The position numbers were made by a program, and so were the translations under genes. Below, one piece after another: positions 9,212 to 17,693 of a DNA stretch of 64,000 nt. Location: positions 1,178,001-1,242,000 of the forward strand of contig NZ_CP065958.1 in the NCBI RefSeq assembly GCF_041270065.1, read 5' to 3'. Origin of the DNA: Streptomyces fradiae. GTDB taxonomy: Bacteria; Actinomycetota; Actinomycetes; Streptomycetales; Streptomycetaceae. The notes under the pieces were generated by a model. That model saw only the letters and a program-made list of their open reading frames with translations, had not been told where the DNA came from and did no database searches. Position 1 is the stretch's first letter. Every line of letters begins with the position of its first letter.

Positions 9212-12200
9212 CTATGCGGTCGGCGGTTCCGCCCGACGGCTTCCGGACGACTTGAGTTCGGCAGCCCGCTGCTCGGTGGCCCGGCGCTCGGCCTCACGTC
9301 GGACCGGGCGTCGAATGAGCTGGTACGCCTGCTGGGTCGCGACCTGCTTGAACAGGCGGTTGACGTCGGCGTCGTCGAAGTAGCGGACCATCAGGGCGTC
9401 GTTGGACGCCGCCTGGTCGATGACGATCCGGTCGAGGTCCTTCTCCAGTTCCCCGCCGAAGACGTCCTGGTCCTGGTGCAGGGCGATGGCCCGGAGTTCC
9501 GGGTCCTCGCTGACTGCGACAACGAGCTGGCCGAGCAGGATCTGGTCGGTGGTGGACAGCCCGGTCCCGTACTCCTCGTTGACGGACTGGATCACCTCGG
9601 CCAGCGACATCTCCTCCGCCTCGGCCACCGCTCCGGCCGCCTCGGGTACCAGGCCAGGCAGTACCTGCGCGCCCGCCGCCTCCAGGTGCAGCTCTGGGGT
9701 GCCCGTCTGAGCGATGCGCATGTGACTCGGGGCGGCCGTCCCTATGTCGGCGCCGGCGCTGCGGGCGGGCGCGGGCAGGCGGCGCAGCAGGAAGCGTCCG
9801 TACTGGTAGAGCCGTTCCAGTTCGAGGTTCTCAAATCCGATGACATGAGAGAGCCAGCCGTACGCCTTGGTATAGGAGTCCAGGGCGCGGCGGAACTCGG
9901 AGGCGGTCTCCGGTTCGGTGGCGTTGAGGGCGTTGAAGCGGTCCAGAGCCGGCTGCAGATAGCCGTAGAGGCGGGCGTGGGCCTTCATGATGGCGGTGTC
10001 GGTGGCCGAGCCACCCTGGAAGGCTGCGAAGTACGCGGTGACGAAAGCGTCCATCTCGGCTTCCACCAGCAGCTGGTAGGCCATCACCTCGCGTTCGCGG
10101 TCGAACAGCAGGTTAGGGTCGGTGGGCTCGCTGACCGACGCCTCGTAGTACTGCTGGAAAGCCTGCTCGATATCCTCGGGCCGGTTGGCGAAGTCGAGGA
10201 TGAACAGGTCCTCGGTGGTTTTGAGCCGGTGGGTGCGGTTGAGCCGGGAAAGCGTCTGCACCGCGGCCAGCTTCACCAGGACCTTGTCCACGTACATGGT
10301 GGTCAGCAGCGGCTGGTCGAAGCCGGTCTGGTACTTCTCGGCGACAACGAGAATGCGGTGCTCGGGCTTTGGGACGGAAGGCGGGTTCGGGTCGTCCGCT
10401 CGGGTGTAGCCGAAACGTGCTGGCAACTCGCGTTCAGGGAAGCCGTTGAGCTTGGCCTCGGTGTACTCGATCCCGTCGATGGTCAGTGCCCCGGAGAACG
10501 CGACCAGGGTGCCGCAGTCGGTGAAGCCCCGCTGGTCGATGTAGGCCCGCATGGCCTGGTAGAGCCGTACGGCGTGGTCACGGCCGGAGGTGACCACCAT
10601 CGCCTTTGCCCGGCCGCCAAGGCGCGGGCTGGAGTGCGAGCGGAAGTGGTCGACGATGATCTTCGCGCGGGAGGCCATCGACGCCTCCGACATCAGCGCG
10701 GCCCTCACCAGCCGCGAGCGCGCCTTGCGCGGGTCCACCTGCTGCTCCGCCTCCTCGGCGGCAGCTTCCTGGAGCTTGAAGTACGTGGCGTAGGTGATGT
10801 AGTTGCCGAGCACGTCGAGGATGAAACCCTCCTCGATGGCCTGCCGCATCGAGTAGACGTGGAACGGCCCCTTCTCCTGCTCCTCCGAGCCGGGATTGGC
10901 GTAAGGGGTGCCGAAGAGGTCGATCGTCTTGGCCTTGGGGGTGGCCGTGAACGCGAAGAAGGACAGGTTCGGCTGCTTGCCGCGCGCCAGGGCCGCGGCC
11001 GTCAACGGGTCGCCGTCCTCGTCCACCGCGTCCGAGCCGAGACGTCCCAGCGCCTTCTTCAAGGCCGCCGCGCTCTCCCCACCCTGCGAGGAGTGCGCCT
11101 CGTCGATGATCACCGCGTAGCGCTGACTTCCCAGCCCCGCGACCTTGTCCAGGACGAAGGGAAACTTCTGCACCGTGGTGATCACGATCCGGGCCGTCGG
11201 CCCGGTCAGCGCGTCCGCGAGCTGCTGGGAGTTCTCGTCGATCCGCACGACCACGCCGGCCTTGTGGTCGAACTGGTAGATGGTGTCCTGGAGCTGCTTG
11301 TCCAGTACCCGCCGGTCAGTGATGACGATGACCTTGTCGAAGACCAGCTTGTTCGCTCCCAGACCGGAGGCGAGCGCGGCGGGTGCGATCTTCCCAAGGT
11401 CGTGGGAGGTGTGGAGGCTGGACAGGTGGTGCGCGAGCCAGGCGATGGTGTTGGACTTGCCCGAGCCGGCGGAGTGCTGGATCAGGTAGTTCTCCCCCGC
11501 CCCGTGGCGGGCCGCGTGCGCGATGAGCTTGCGCACCGCGTCCCACTGGTGGAACCGCGGGAAGATCAACGGCTGCGTGTGCGCGCTGCCCGGCTTGTGC
11601 GACGGCGCCCGGCCGGCCTTCGCGGCGGCGTCCTCAACGTGCAGGAACCGCTGCAGCAGCTCCAGCCAGTTGTCCCGAGCCCACACCTCGTCGAAGAGGT
11701 ATGAGGTGGGGTACTTCCCATCGGTCGAGGCCGGGACGTTGCCAGCGCCGCCCATCTGGCCGGGGCCACCGGAGCCGGTGTTGAAGGGGAGGAAGCGGGT
11801 GGCGTCGCCGGCCAGGCGGGTCGTCAGAAATGCCAGCGTCGGATCGACCGCAAAGTGGACCAGGCTGCGCTTGGCGAAGAACAGCTCCTTCGGGTCACGG
11901 TCGCGGCGGTACTGCCGCTTGGCGTCCTCGACGGTCTGGCCGGTCAGATCGTTCTTCAACTCCACCGAGGCGACTGGCAGTCCGTTGAGGAAGAACGCCA
12001 TGTCGAGGCTGTCGGCCGGGCGCGCAGCGGAGTAGTGGAACTGGCGCACGAAGGTGAGCCGGTTGGCGTCGTACTCGGCCAAGGCGTCGGCGGCGAGAGT
12101 GTGCGCGGGGCGGAAGTACGCAAGCTGGATCTTCACGTTGCGGTCATTCACGCCCCGACGCAGTACGTCCAGCAGGCCACGCGAGTCGATCTCCCGCGCC

Positions 12201-12433
12201 ACGCGCTTCGCGAACCGGCCGATGGCCTGATCTTCGTCCTCGCCATAGGCGTCCTGGAGCGCCAACCACGCGTCGTTCTGCGACGCGCCGAGGAACGCGG
12301 ACAACTCGGAGGTGTCGATACCGAGTGTGGGGTTGTAGGTGTTCGACAGCCCGCGCTGCCAGCCGCTGCGCAGTAGCGCCGCTTCCACGGCGTTTTCGAA
12401 CGCCTTCTCGGTGTACACGCGGGCGTCGTTCAT
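9212..12433 (-). CDS. hsdR: Type I restriction endonuclease subunit R (HsdR)
   Basis: 1073 residues, the usual size. The motor and nuclease subunit of a type I RM complex (HsdR2M2S). The N-terminal PD-(D/E)xK region is visible near residue 150 (DSLDMAFFLNGLPVASVELKND, read as D...E-L-K). A DEAD/SF2 translocase follows: Walker A HSAGSGKSNT near residue 320, DEAH in VIIDEAHSSQGG near 440, FFAFTATPKAKT (motif III), and VAEKYQTGFDQP in the second RecA lobe. The start ATG lies 11 nt after hsdS. All motifs look intact, so active restriction is expected. Confidence 0.95.
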   Translation of the reverse strand: MNDARVYTEKAFENAVEAALLRSGWQRGLSNTYNPTLGIDTSELSAFLGASQNDAWLALQDAYGEDEDQAIGRFAKRVAREIDSRGLLDVLRRGVNDRNVKIQLAYFRPAHTLAADALAEYDANRLTFVRQFHYSAARPADSLDMAFFLNGLPVASVELKNDLTGQTVEDAKRQYRRDRDPKELFFAKRSLVHFAVDPTLAFLTTRLAGDATRFLPFNTGSGGPGQMGGAGNVPASTDGKYPTSYLFDEVWARDNWLELLQRFLHVEDAAAKAGRAPSHKPGSAHTQPLIFPRFHQWDAVRKLIAHAARHGAGENYLIQHSAGSGKSNTIAWLAHHLSSLHTSHDLGKIAPAALASGLGANKLVFDKVIVITDRRVLDKQLQDTIYQFDHKAGVVVRIDENSQQLADALTGPTARIVITTVQKFPFVLDKVAGLGSQRYAVIIDEAHSSQGGESAAALKKALGRLGSDAVDEDGDPLTAAALARGKQPNLSFFAFTATPKAKTIDLFGTPYANPGSEEQEKGPFHVYSMRQAIEEGFILDVLGNYITYATYFKLQEAAAEEAEQQVDPRKARSRLVRAALMSEASMASRAKIIVDHFRSHSSPRLGGRAKAMVVTSGRDHAVRLYQAMRAYIDQRGFTDCGTLVAFSGALTIDGIEYTEAKLNGFPERELPARFGYTRADDPNPPSVPKPEHRILVVAEKYQTGFDQPLLTTMYVDKVLVKLAAVQTLSRLNRTHRLKTTEDLFILDFANRPEDIEQAFQQYYEASVSEPTDPNLLFDREREVMAYQLLVEAEMDAFVTAYFAAFQGGSATDTAIMKAHARLYGYLQPALDRFNALNATEPETASEFRRALDSYTKAYGWLSHVIGFENLELERLYQYGRFLLRRLPAPARSAGADIGTAAPSHMRIAQTGTPELHLEAAGAQVLPGLVPEAAGAVAEAEEMSLAEVIQSVNEEYGTGLSTTDQILLGQLVVAVSEDPELRAIALHQDQDVFGGELEKDLDRIVIDQAASNDALMVRYFDDADVNRLFKQVATQQAYQLIRRPVRREAERRATEQRAAELKSSGSRRAEPPTA

Positions 12434-12444
12434 CTGAATCCCCC

Positions 12445-13719
12445 TCAGAGGTCGCGGTCGTGCGCGGGACGGGCTGTGGTGACGTCGAGCTGGCCGGTGA
12501 CGGCAGCGGTGATCAGCGCCTGCCGGCGCTCAGCGAGGAGGGCGAGTTGGCGATCTGTACGTCGGACCAGGTCTGAGTGGATTTGCTGGCCCTCCCTCAC
12601 CTGACCGGCAACGCTCGCTTGCTCTCGGGCATCCGTAGGCCATCGAATAGCAAAATTCGACAGATCTTCCATCCCAAGCGTGGGCTGAGCAGAGTCGGAT
12701 CCAGTAGCAAGGAGCGCCTGGCGTTCGAACTCGCTCGTGGCGATCCAGGCAACGAAGAGGCTCGGGTCGACGTCTGGCCGCAAGCGGATTGAGCAAACGG
12801 CTCTTGCAATGTTGGCGCCGACAAGTTCCTCCGGGACGACAGCCGCCCTGCCCAAGGTGCCAACAACACTGAGCAGTACATCGCCCCGCCTGGTAATTGT
12901 CCTCGCGTACTGATTCGAGAGCGTTACGGGAATCTGGGCTAGCCCGCTCGCCCTGCCCTCAAGATCCAGCAAGTCATTCACTCGAATAAAGGGAATTCCC
13001 GCATCCTCGAAAACAGGGACAAGCACTCCGTAGCGCGGTCGCACCCGAAGGAGATACTTCACCCGCGTCCACTCCCCCGAAGCGCACTCTCCCATCGCCC
13101 TCTCGGTGTGCGCACGCTGCCGGCTGCGGATGACATCCCGTTGCCGAAGGCGAAGAGCCACCAGCTTGTCAATACGGGCGGTCTCGGTATCAAGGAAGTC
13201 GGCGATGCGGCGCTGCTCCTCCAGTGGAGGGAGTGGAACCGGAGCCTCTCCAAGGCGTTCGCGGTTGAGCTCGATCTGATTTGTTGCCCCCACGACGAGG
13301 GCCGCGTAGACGTACTCCTGGAACGGCTGGGACACGAGCCAGTAGTAGGAGAAGCGGGGATGCAATGTGCGATGGTCTGCGCGCGCAATCGTCACATGAC
13401 CATCCGCCATACAGGGGATTCCATCCGGAGATCCCATGAACTGACCTACGCGGCCCAGCGTGCCCGTACCGGTGGAGTTTACGATCACGTCTCCGGACTG
13501 CAAGTAACCCTTCAATCTGCGCGGGTCTCCCGAGAATGCGTGGAACCTCGTCCGGGACCAATCCAGCCCACTCGGCTGGTTAGCTGCCTGGCTCACAGCA
13601 CGCACGGACCCGTCGTCTACATAGTCGGGAGCTGATCCTCGATTCAAGACTGTAGTGACGTGCTTCAGGGGAGAAGAAGACCACCCATTGGGAAGCGACA
13701 TGCCGAGCACAGAGGTCAC
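12445..13719 (-). CDS. hsdS: Type I restriction specificity subunit S (HsdS)
   Basis: 424 residues, the usual length for a two-TRD specificity subunit that chooses the bipartite target. Half one runs from SLPNGWSSSPLKHV to the conserved PLPPLEEQRRIADFLDTE and the first coiled-coil spacer; half two starts at EWTRVKYLLRV and ends in a second helical spacer with RQALITAAVTGQLDV. The GTG start overlaps the hsdM stop (GTGA, 13716-13719), so translation is coupled. Base composition in the TRDs is lower in GC than in hsdM, as expected for fast-swapping recognition domains. Target sequence cannot be read from this. Confidence 0.95.
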   Translation of the reverse strand: MTSVLGMSLPNGWSSSPLKHVTTVLNRGSAPDYVDDGSVRAVSQAANQPSGLDWSRTRFHAFSGDPRRLKGYLQSGDVIVNSTGTGTLGRVGQFMGSPDGIPCMADGHVTIARADHRTLHPRFSYYWLVSQPFQEYVYAALVVGATNQIELNRERLGEAPVPLPPLEEQRRIADFLDTETARIDKLVALRLRQRDVIRSRQRAHTERAMGECASGEWTRVKYLLRVRPRYGVLVPVFEDAGIPFIRVNDLLDLEGRASGLAQIPVTLSNQYARTITRRGDVLLSVVGTLGRAAVVPEELVGANIARAVCSIRLRPDVDPSLFVAWIATSEFERQALLATGSDSAQPTLGMEDLSNFAIRWPTDAREQASVAGQVREGQQIHSDLVRRTDRQLALLAERRQALITAAVTGQLDVTTARPAHDRDL

Positions 13720-15746
13720 TTCGCCACCTCCCCCAGCAGCGCCTGGATCTCGGCCTCCAGAGACTTCAGTTCTGCGTCGATCTCCGCGAGCGGCCTCGGC
13801 GGCGTGTAGACGTAGAAGTGGCGGGTGAAGGGGATCTCGTACCCCACCTTGAACCGCTCCATCTCCTTCGTCTTCGGGTTGCGGGTCTCCGCGATCCAGG
13901 CGTCCGGGACGTGAGGCAGTACCTCGCGCGCGAGGTACTCGTCGACATCCTCGCCGAGCGGGACGTTCTCGTTGTCACGCAGGTCGGGGTCAGGCTCGGG
14001 CTTGCCCTTAACAAGCTGGGCCTCGCCTTCCGGATCGGTCACTCCCACAGCGTCGCGCAGGGCCTTCTGGAACGGCGCGACGGCGGGCCACAGCACGCCG
14101 CCGGCCACCATCGCCGTCCGCAGGGCGTCCCATGCCTCAGCCTTGGTCGACCACTGCGACCCAAGCAGCGGCTTGAGCGCGTCCAGCAACAGCTCGACCG
14201 CCGCCTCGCCCCCGACCGCTTTCTTCACCGCGGCAGACGCGCCGAGCTGAGCAAGGCTGTCATCGGTCAGCTCGAAGCGGAGCTTGAGCGGCCGGTCCAC
14301 GGTGATGCGCTGGTAGCCGAAGTCTCGGTTGGCGAAGACCTTCACCCGCCCGTGATCCGGATGGGCTTCGTCGCTGGCGATGCTCAGGGCATCGCGGTAG
14401 ATCGCGCAGATATTTCCGATCTGCGCCCGTGTGACTTCCTTGCGCTTCTCACCGAGAGACTTACGCATCTTGGACCACTGGTCGCGGGCGTCGAGCAGGA
14501 TCACGCGGCCCTTGCGGTCGGCGGGCTTGCGGTTGGTGACGATCCAGAAGTACGTGGAGATACCCGTGTTGTAAAAGAGCTGGTCCGGGAGGGCGACGAT
14601 CGCCTCCAGGTAGTCGTGCTCGATGATCCACCTGCGGATCTCCGACTCGCCCGACCCCGCACCACCGGTGAACAAGGGGGAGCCGTTGAAGACGATGGCC
14701 AGTCGGGTACCGCCGACCTCGTCGCCCGCCGCGTCCTTCTTGAGCGGCTGCATCTTGCTCATCATGTGCTGCAGGAAGAGCAGCGAGCCGTCGTTGATCC
14801 GAGGCAGGCCGGCTCCAAAGCGGCCGTCGAATCCCCGGTCCTCGTGCTCCTGGCGTACGACCTTCTCAACCTTCTTCCACTCCACGCCGAAGGGCGGGTT
14901 GGCGAGCATGTAGTTGAAGGTCTCGCCGTCGTGGCCGTCCTGGCTGAAGGAGTTGCCGAAGCGGATGTTCTTGGCGGTATGGCCCTTCAGCAGCATGTCG
15001 GAACGGCAGATTGCGTACGACTCGGCGTTCAACTCCTGTCCGAACAGGTTGACGCGCACGCGCGGGTTCAGCTTGCGGATATGCTCCTCAGCCGCCGAGA
15101 GCATGCCGCCAGTACCGCAGGCCGGGTCGAGGATCTTGACGACCTGTCCTTCTCCGTTGAGCCGGTCGTCGTCCGGGGCGAGCAGCAGCTCGACCATCAG
15201 CTCGATGACCTCGCGCGGGGTGAAGTGCTCACCGGCGGTCTCGTTGGAGGCATCGGCGAACTTGCGGATCAACTCTTCGAAGACGTAACCCATGTCGTGG
15301 TTGTCCACGGCCTTGAAGCTCAGATCCAGGCCGGCGAACTTCCGCACCACCTGGTAGAGCAGGTCGGCGTTGTCCAGGCGGTCGATCTGGAGGTGGAACT
15401 CGTAGCGGTTGATGATCTCGGTGGCCTCCGACGAGAACCCCCGGATGTAGTCCTTGAGGTTCTTCGCCACGTTGGCCGCGTCGCTGCTGATGGTGTCGAA
15501 GGTCTGCTCGGAAAGGTTGTAGAACTTGAGCTTGGAGGCTGCCAGCAGCAGTCCGTCCTTGTTCTCCCCCGTGTAGGAGGCCGCCCGGTCCCACACCGCC
15601 TGGCGGGTCGGGGCCATGACGCAGTCCAGCCTGCGCAGCACCGTCAGCGGCAGGATGACCTTTCCGTACTCCGAGCGCTTGTAGTCACCGCGCAGGAGGT
15701 CGGCCACCGACCAGATGAAGTCGGCCAGTTCCTGGTTCTTGCTCAA
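13716..15746 (-). CDS. hsdM: Type I restriction N6-adenine methyltransferase subunit M (HsdM)
   Basis: 676 residues. Catalytic methylase of the type I complex: HsdM N-terminal helical domain, SAM motif I DPACGTGGMLSAA (about residue 207), intact catalytic motif IV ANPPFGVEW (about 280), and the downstream VALPDQLFYNTGISTYFW segment. The start is TTG 15746, overlapping the previous gene by TTGA (15743-15746), with GAGAGGACAGGG upstream. The intact NPPF contrasts with the Glu-substituted motif IV in the two neighbouring HsdM-like proteins. It lies second in the operon, before hsdS and hsdR. Confidence 0.95.
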   Translation of the reverse strand: MSKNQELADFIWSVADLLRGDYKRSEYGKVILPLTVLRRLDCVMAPTRQAVWDRAASYTGENKDGLLLAASKLKFYNLSEQTFDTISSDAANVAKNLKDYIRGFSSEATEIINRYEFHLQIDRLDNADLLYQVVRKFAGLDLSFKAVDNHDMGYVFEELIRKFADASNETAGEHFTPREVIELMVELLLAPDDDRLNGEGQVVKILDPACGTGGMLSAAEEHIRKLNPRVRVNLFGQELNAESYAICRSDMLLKGHTAKNIRFGNSFSQDGHDGETFNYMLANPPFGVEWKKVEKVVRQEHEDRGFDGRFGAGLPRINDGSLLFLQHMMSKMQPLKKDAAGDEVGGTRLAIVFNGSPLFTGGAGSGESEIRRWIIEHDYLEAIVALPDQLFYNTGISTYFWIVTNRKPADRKGRVILLDARDQWSKMRKSLGEKRKEVTRAQIGNICAIYRDALSIASDEAHPDHGRVKVFANRDFGYQRITVDRPLKLRFELTDDSLAQLGASAAVKKAVGGEAAVELLLDALKPLLGSQWSTKAEAWDALRTAMVAGGVLWPAVAPFQKALRDAVGVTDPEGEAQLVKGKPEPDPDLRDNENVPLGEDVDEYLAREVLPHVPDAWIAETRNPKTKEMERFKVGYEIPFTRHFYVYTPPRPLAEIDAELKSLEAEIQALLGEVAK

Positions 15747-17476
15747 AGTGCCCTGTCCTCTCGCCCCACTGCGGCGTCTCCGTTGGTCGTCGTGCTTTGG
15801 TGCTCGGCGTTCCCGCCGTTACGGGTCGGCGGCGGATCGAGTGCGCCGCCGGTGAGGCCGTCGCGGGCGAGCCGCGCAGCCCGGTCTCCCATGCTGGCGA
15901 GTTCGGCGAGTTCGCGCTCGAACGCGCCCAACGAGCGAAAGGCGTCGCCGTAGCGGCGCTGTCGCTCAACGTCTATGCGGGGTAGGCGCGCCGCCTGCAG
16001 GTCCGCTCGGAACGTACCTGAGGAGGACGTGCTCCGACGGACGTTCGCCGCACTACTGGCGAATCCACGCACGTAGTCGGGGTCCAACTGATCGCTGCCG
16101 GAGATGAGCTCGTCACCGTCCAGGCTGACCAGGCCGGCGGCCAGCAGGTCGCTCACCGCCACCGGGACGCCAACGTCCAGGGCGTCGGCCCGGCCACGTG
16201 GTGGCAGCTCGGGAAGCAGCGCCCGAAGGCGGCGCAGGCGCGTGTCCAGATCCTCACGCAGCTTGGCGTACTCCACCGCGTAGTCGGGTTCCGGCTCGCG
16301 TACATAGCGGCTGGGGGTGAGGTCCACCTCGTTGTCCAGCAGATCGATCAGCTGCACGTCCACTTCCTGGTGCGGCTGAGGGGCCCACGGTCCGTCCGGG
16401 CTGTTGGCGCTGAGATCCACCATGCGTACGGTCCCCGCCGCCCGCCCAGGGTTGGAGGGACGGTTCAGCAGCCACAGGTGAAGCGGAAGTGCATGACTGG
16501 CAGCGAGGCCGGGCGGTAGAGCCACCACTGCGGTGACGCAACCGCGACGCACCAACTCCGCACGGATTCTGCGACCGGAGCGGCGATGGGCGACCGATGC
16601 CGGCAGGACCACCACGGCTCGCCCGCCGGGTGCCGTGTGGTGGTAGCAATGCTGAAGCCAGGCGAGTTCACTCTCCCCGCGCGAGGGCACACCCGCCTCC
16701 CAGCGCGGATCGACGAGCAACTGCTCGCGGCCCCAGTCGGCCACGGCGGTCGGCGGCTCGCACACGACCAGGTCTGCACGGAGATCGGGGAACGCGTCAT
16801 CCCGCAACGAATCGCCTGCCACGACCTGAACCGGCACCGCTGTCCCAGTGGCGGTCAAGGCCGCACGCACCTGGGCTACGCGGGCCGCATCCGCCTGTGT
16901 GTCCTGCCCCAGCCTGCCTCGGACCGCACCACCGCCCACCGCAACAAGGAGCGAGCCGATGCCGCACGCGGGGTCAAAGACGGTGCCTGAGGTCTCACCA
17001 GCGAATTCTCGGACCGCGCTCGCCAGCCGCAATGTCGAGGCCCCGTCCAACGCGGCGCGCGCGGTGGAATCCAGCAGCCGCGCGACCAGAGCATCCATCA
17101 CCTCGGTGGGCGTCCGGTCGGCGACCAGCCCGTCCGCCGCCTCTCGGGCGGCCTGGTCAGCGAGGTCTTCCGCATCTCCCCAGAGATATTCCCCGACAGC
17201 AGCCAGCGCCCCGGCCATTTCCTCGCCGTAGGCGCCGCGCAGCGCCTGCCAGAGCCGGACCTCCCCGCTGACCTCTCGCCCGTCGCGCTGCCCTTCCAGC
17301 CACTGCCGTACCTCGGCGAGCGAGAACAGGGGACTTGCCGAGGTGCCGCCTACGGGCGTGGGGAAGTCCGAACGACGCCGGCGCCAGTTGGACACCGCAG
17401 CACGCGTCACGCCTGCCAACCGTGCGATCTCCGCAGCGGTCGCCGTGGCATCAGGCGCCTCGTTTCCTCCGGTCAT
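15743..17476 (-). CDS. HTH-fused N6-methylase-like protein with Glu in motif IV
   Basis: 577 residues and first gene of the RM operon. An N-terminal MerR/AlpA-like HTH (ARLAGVTRAAVSNWRRRR, then LFSLAEVRQWLEGQ) precedes an HsdM-like domain with SAM motif I DPACGIGSLLVAVGG. Motif IV is VVCEPPTAVADWG: Glu replaces the catalytic Asn/Asp and Thr the aromatic residue. GGRAVVVLPASVAHRRSGRR and TAVVALPPGLAASHALPLH follow as in HsdM. The C-terminus carries helical, HsdS-spacer-like segments. ATG 17476 is chosen over 17512 because the HTH starts soon after it; no clear SD is present. It may be a DNA-binding regulator or structural partner rather than an active methylase. Confidence 0.8.
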   Translation of the reverse strand: MTGGNEAPDATATAAEIARLAGVTRAAVSNWRRRRSDFPTPVGGTSASPLFSLAEVRQWLEGQRDGREVSGEVRLWQALRGAYGEEMAGALAAVGEYLWGDAEDLADQAAREAADGLVADRTPTEVMDALVARLLDSTARAALDGASTLRLASAVREFAGETSGTVFDPACGIGSLLVAVGGGAVRGRLGQDTQADAARVAQVRAALTATGTAVPVQVVAGDSLRDDAFPDLRADLVVCEPPTAVADWGREQLLVDPRWEAGVPSRGESELAWLQHCYHHTAPGGRAVVVLPASVAHRRSGRRIRAELVRRGCVTAVVALPPGLAASHALPLHLWLLNRPSNPGRAAGTVRMVDLSANSPDGPWAPQPHQEVDVQLIDLLDNEVDLTPSRYVREPEPDYAVEYAKLREDLDTRLRRLRALLPELPPRGRADALDVGVPVAVSDLLAAGLVSLDGDELISGSDQLDPDYVRGFASSAANVRRSTSSSGTFRADLQAARLPRIDVERQRRYGDAFRSLGAFERELAELASMGDRAARLARDGLTGGALDPPPTRNGGNAEHQSTTTNGDAAVGREDRAL

Positions 17477-17499
17477 GACGTGACCGTACACCGTTAGCG

Positions 17500-17513
17500 C
17501 TTGGACTTCCAAG
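17500..17513. promoter_or_regulatory. 14-bp palindrome in the divergent promoter region
   Basis: CTTGGACTTCCAAG is two perfect 6-bp arms around CT, in the 217-bp gap between the divergent HTH-methylase-like and DUF6119 genes. A looser outer pair, GTTA and TTAC, flanks it. The first gene of the operon encodes an HTH, so this is a plausible operator for autoregulation; this is inference. Confidence 0.4.
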
Positions 17514-17693
17514 TTACATTCAGTTGACGGCGTTAACTAGCTCCTGTTCACTGGTACCACGCGCCAAGGACTCCGACGTCGCACACGGCACATCGCACCG
17601 AAGGAGAACCGGGCGTGAGCACGAAGTCACGCGGACCGAAGAGAACGACCCCGCGGCACCGACCTCCGGCACCTCGACTCAAAGGAGCATGAC

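Noticed and set aside
9476..11704. 742-residue plus-strand open frame opposite hsdR
   Set aside because: It is a high-GC shadow frame antisense to a gene with complete HsdR motifs; the peptide is Gly/Val/Arg-rich without domains.
13818..15953. 711-residue plus-strand open frame opposite hsdM
   Set aside because: Shadow of hsdM; no motifs and no RBS.
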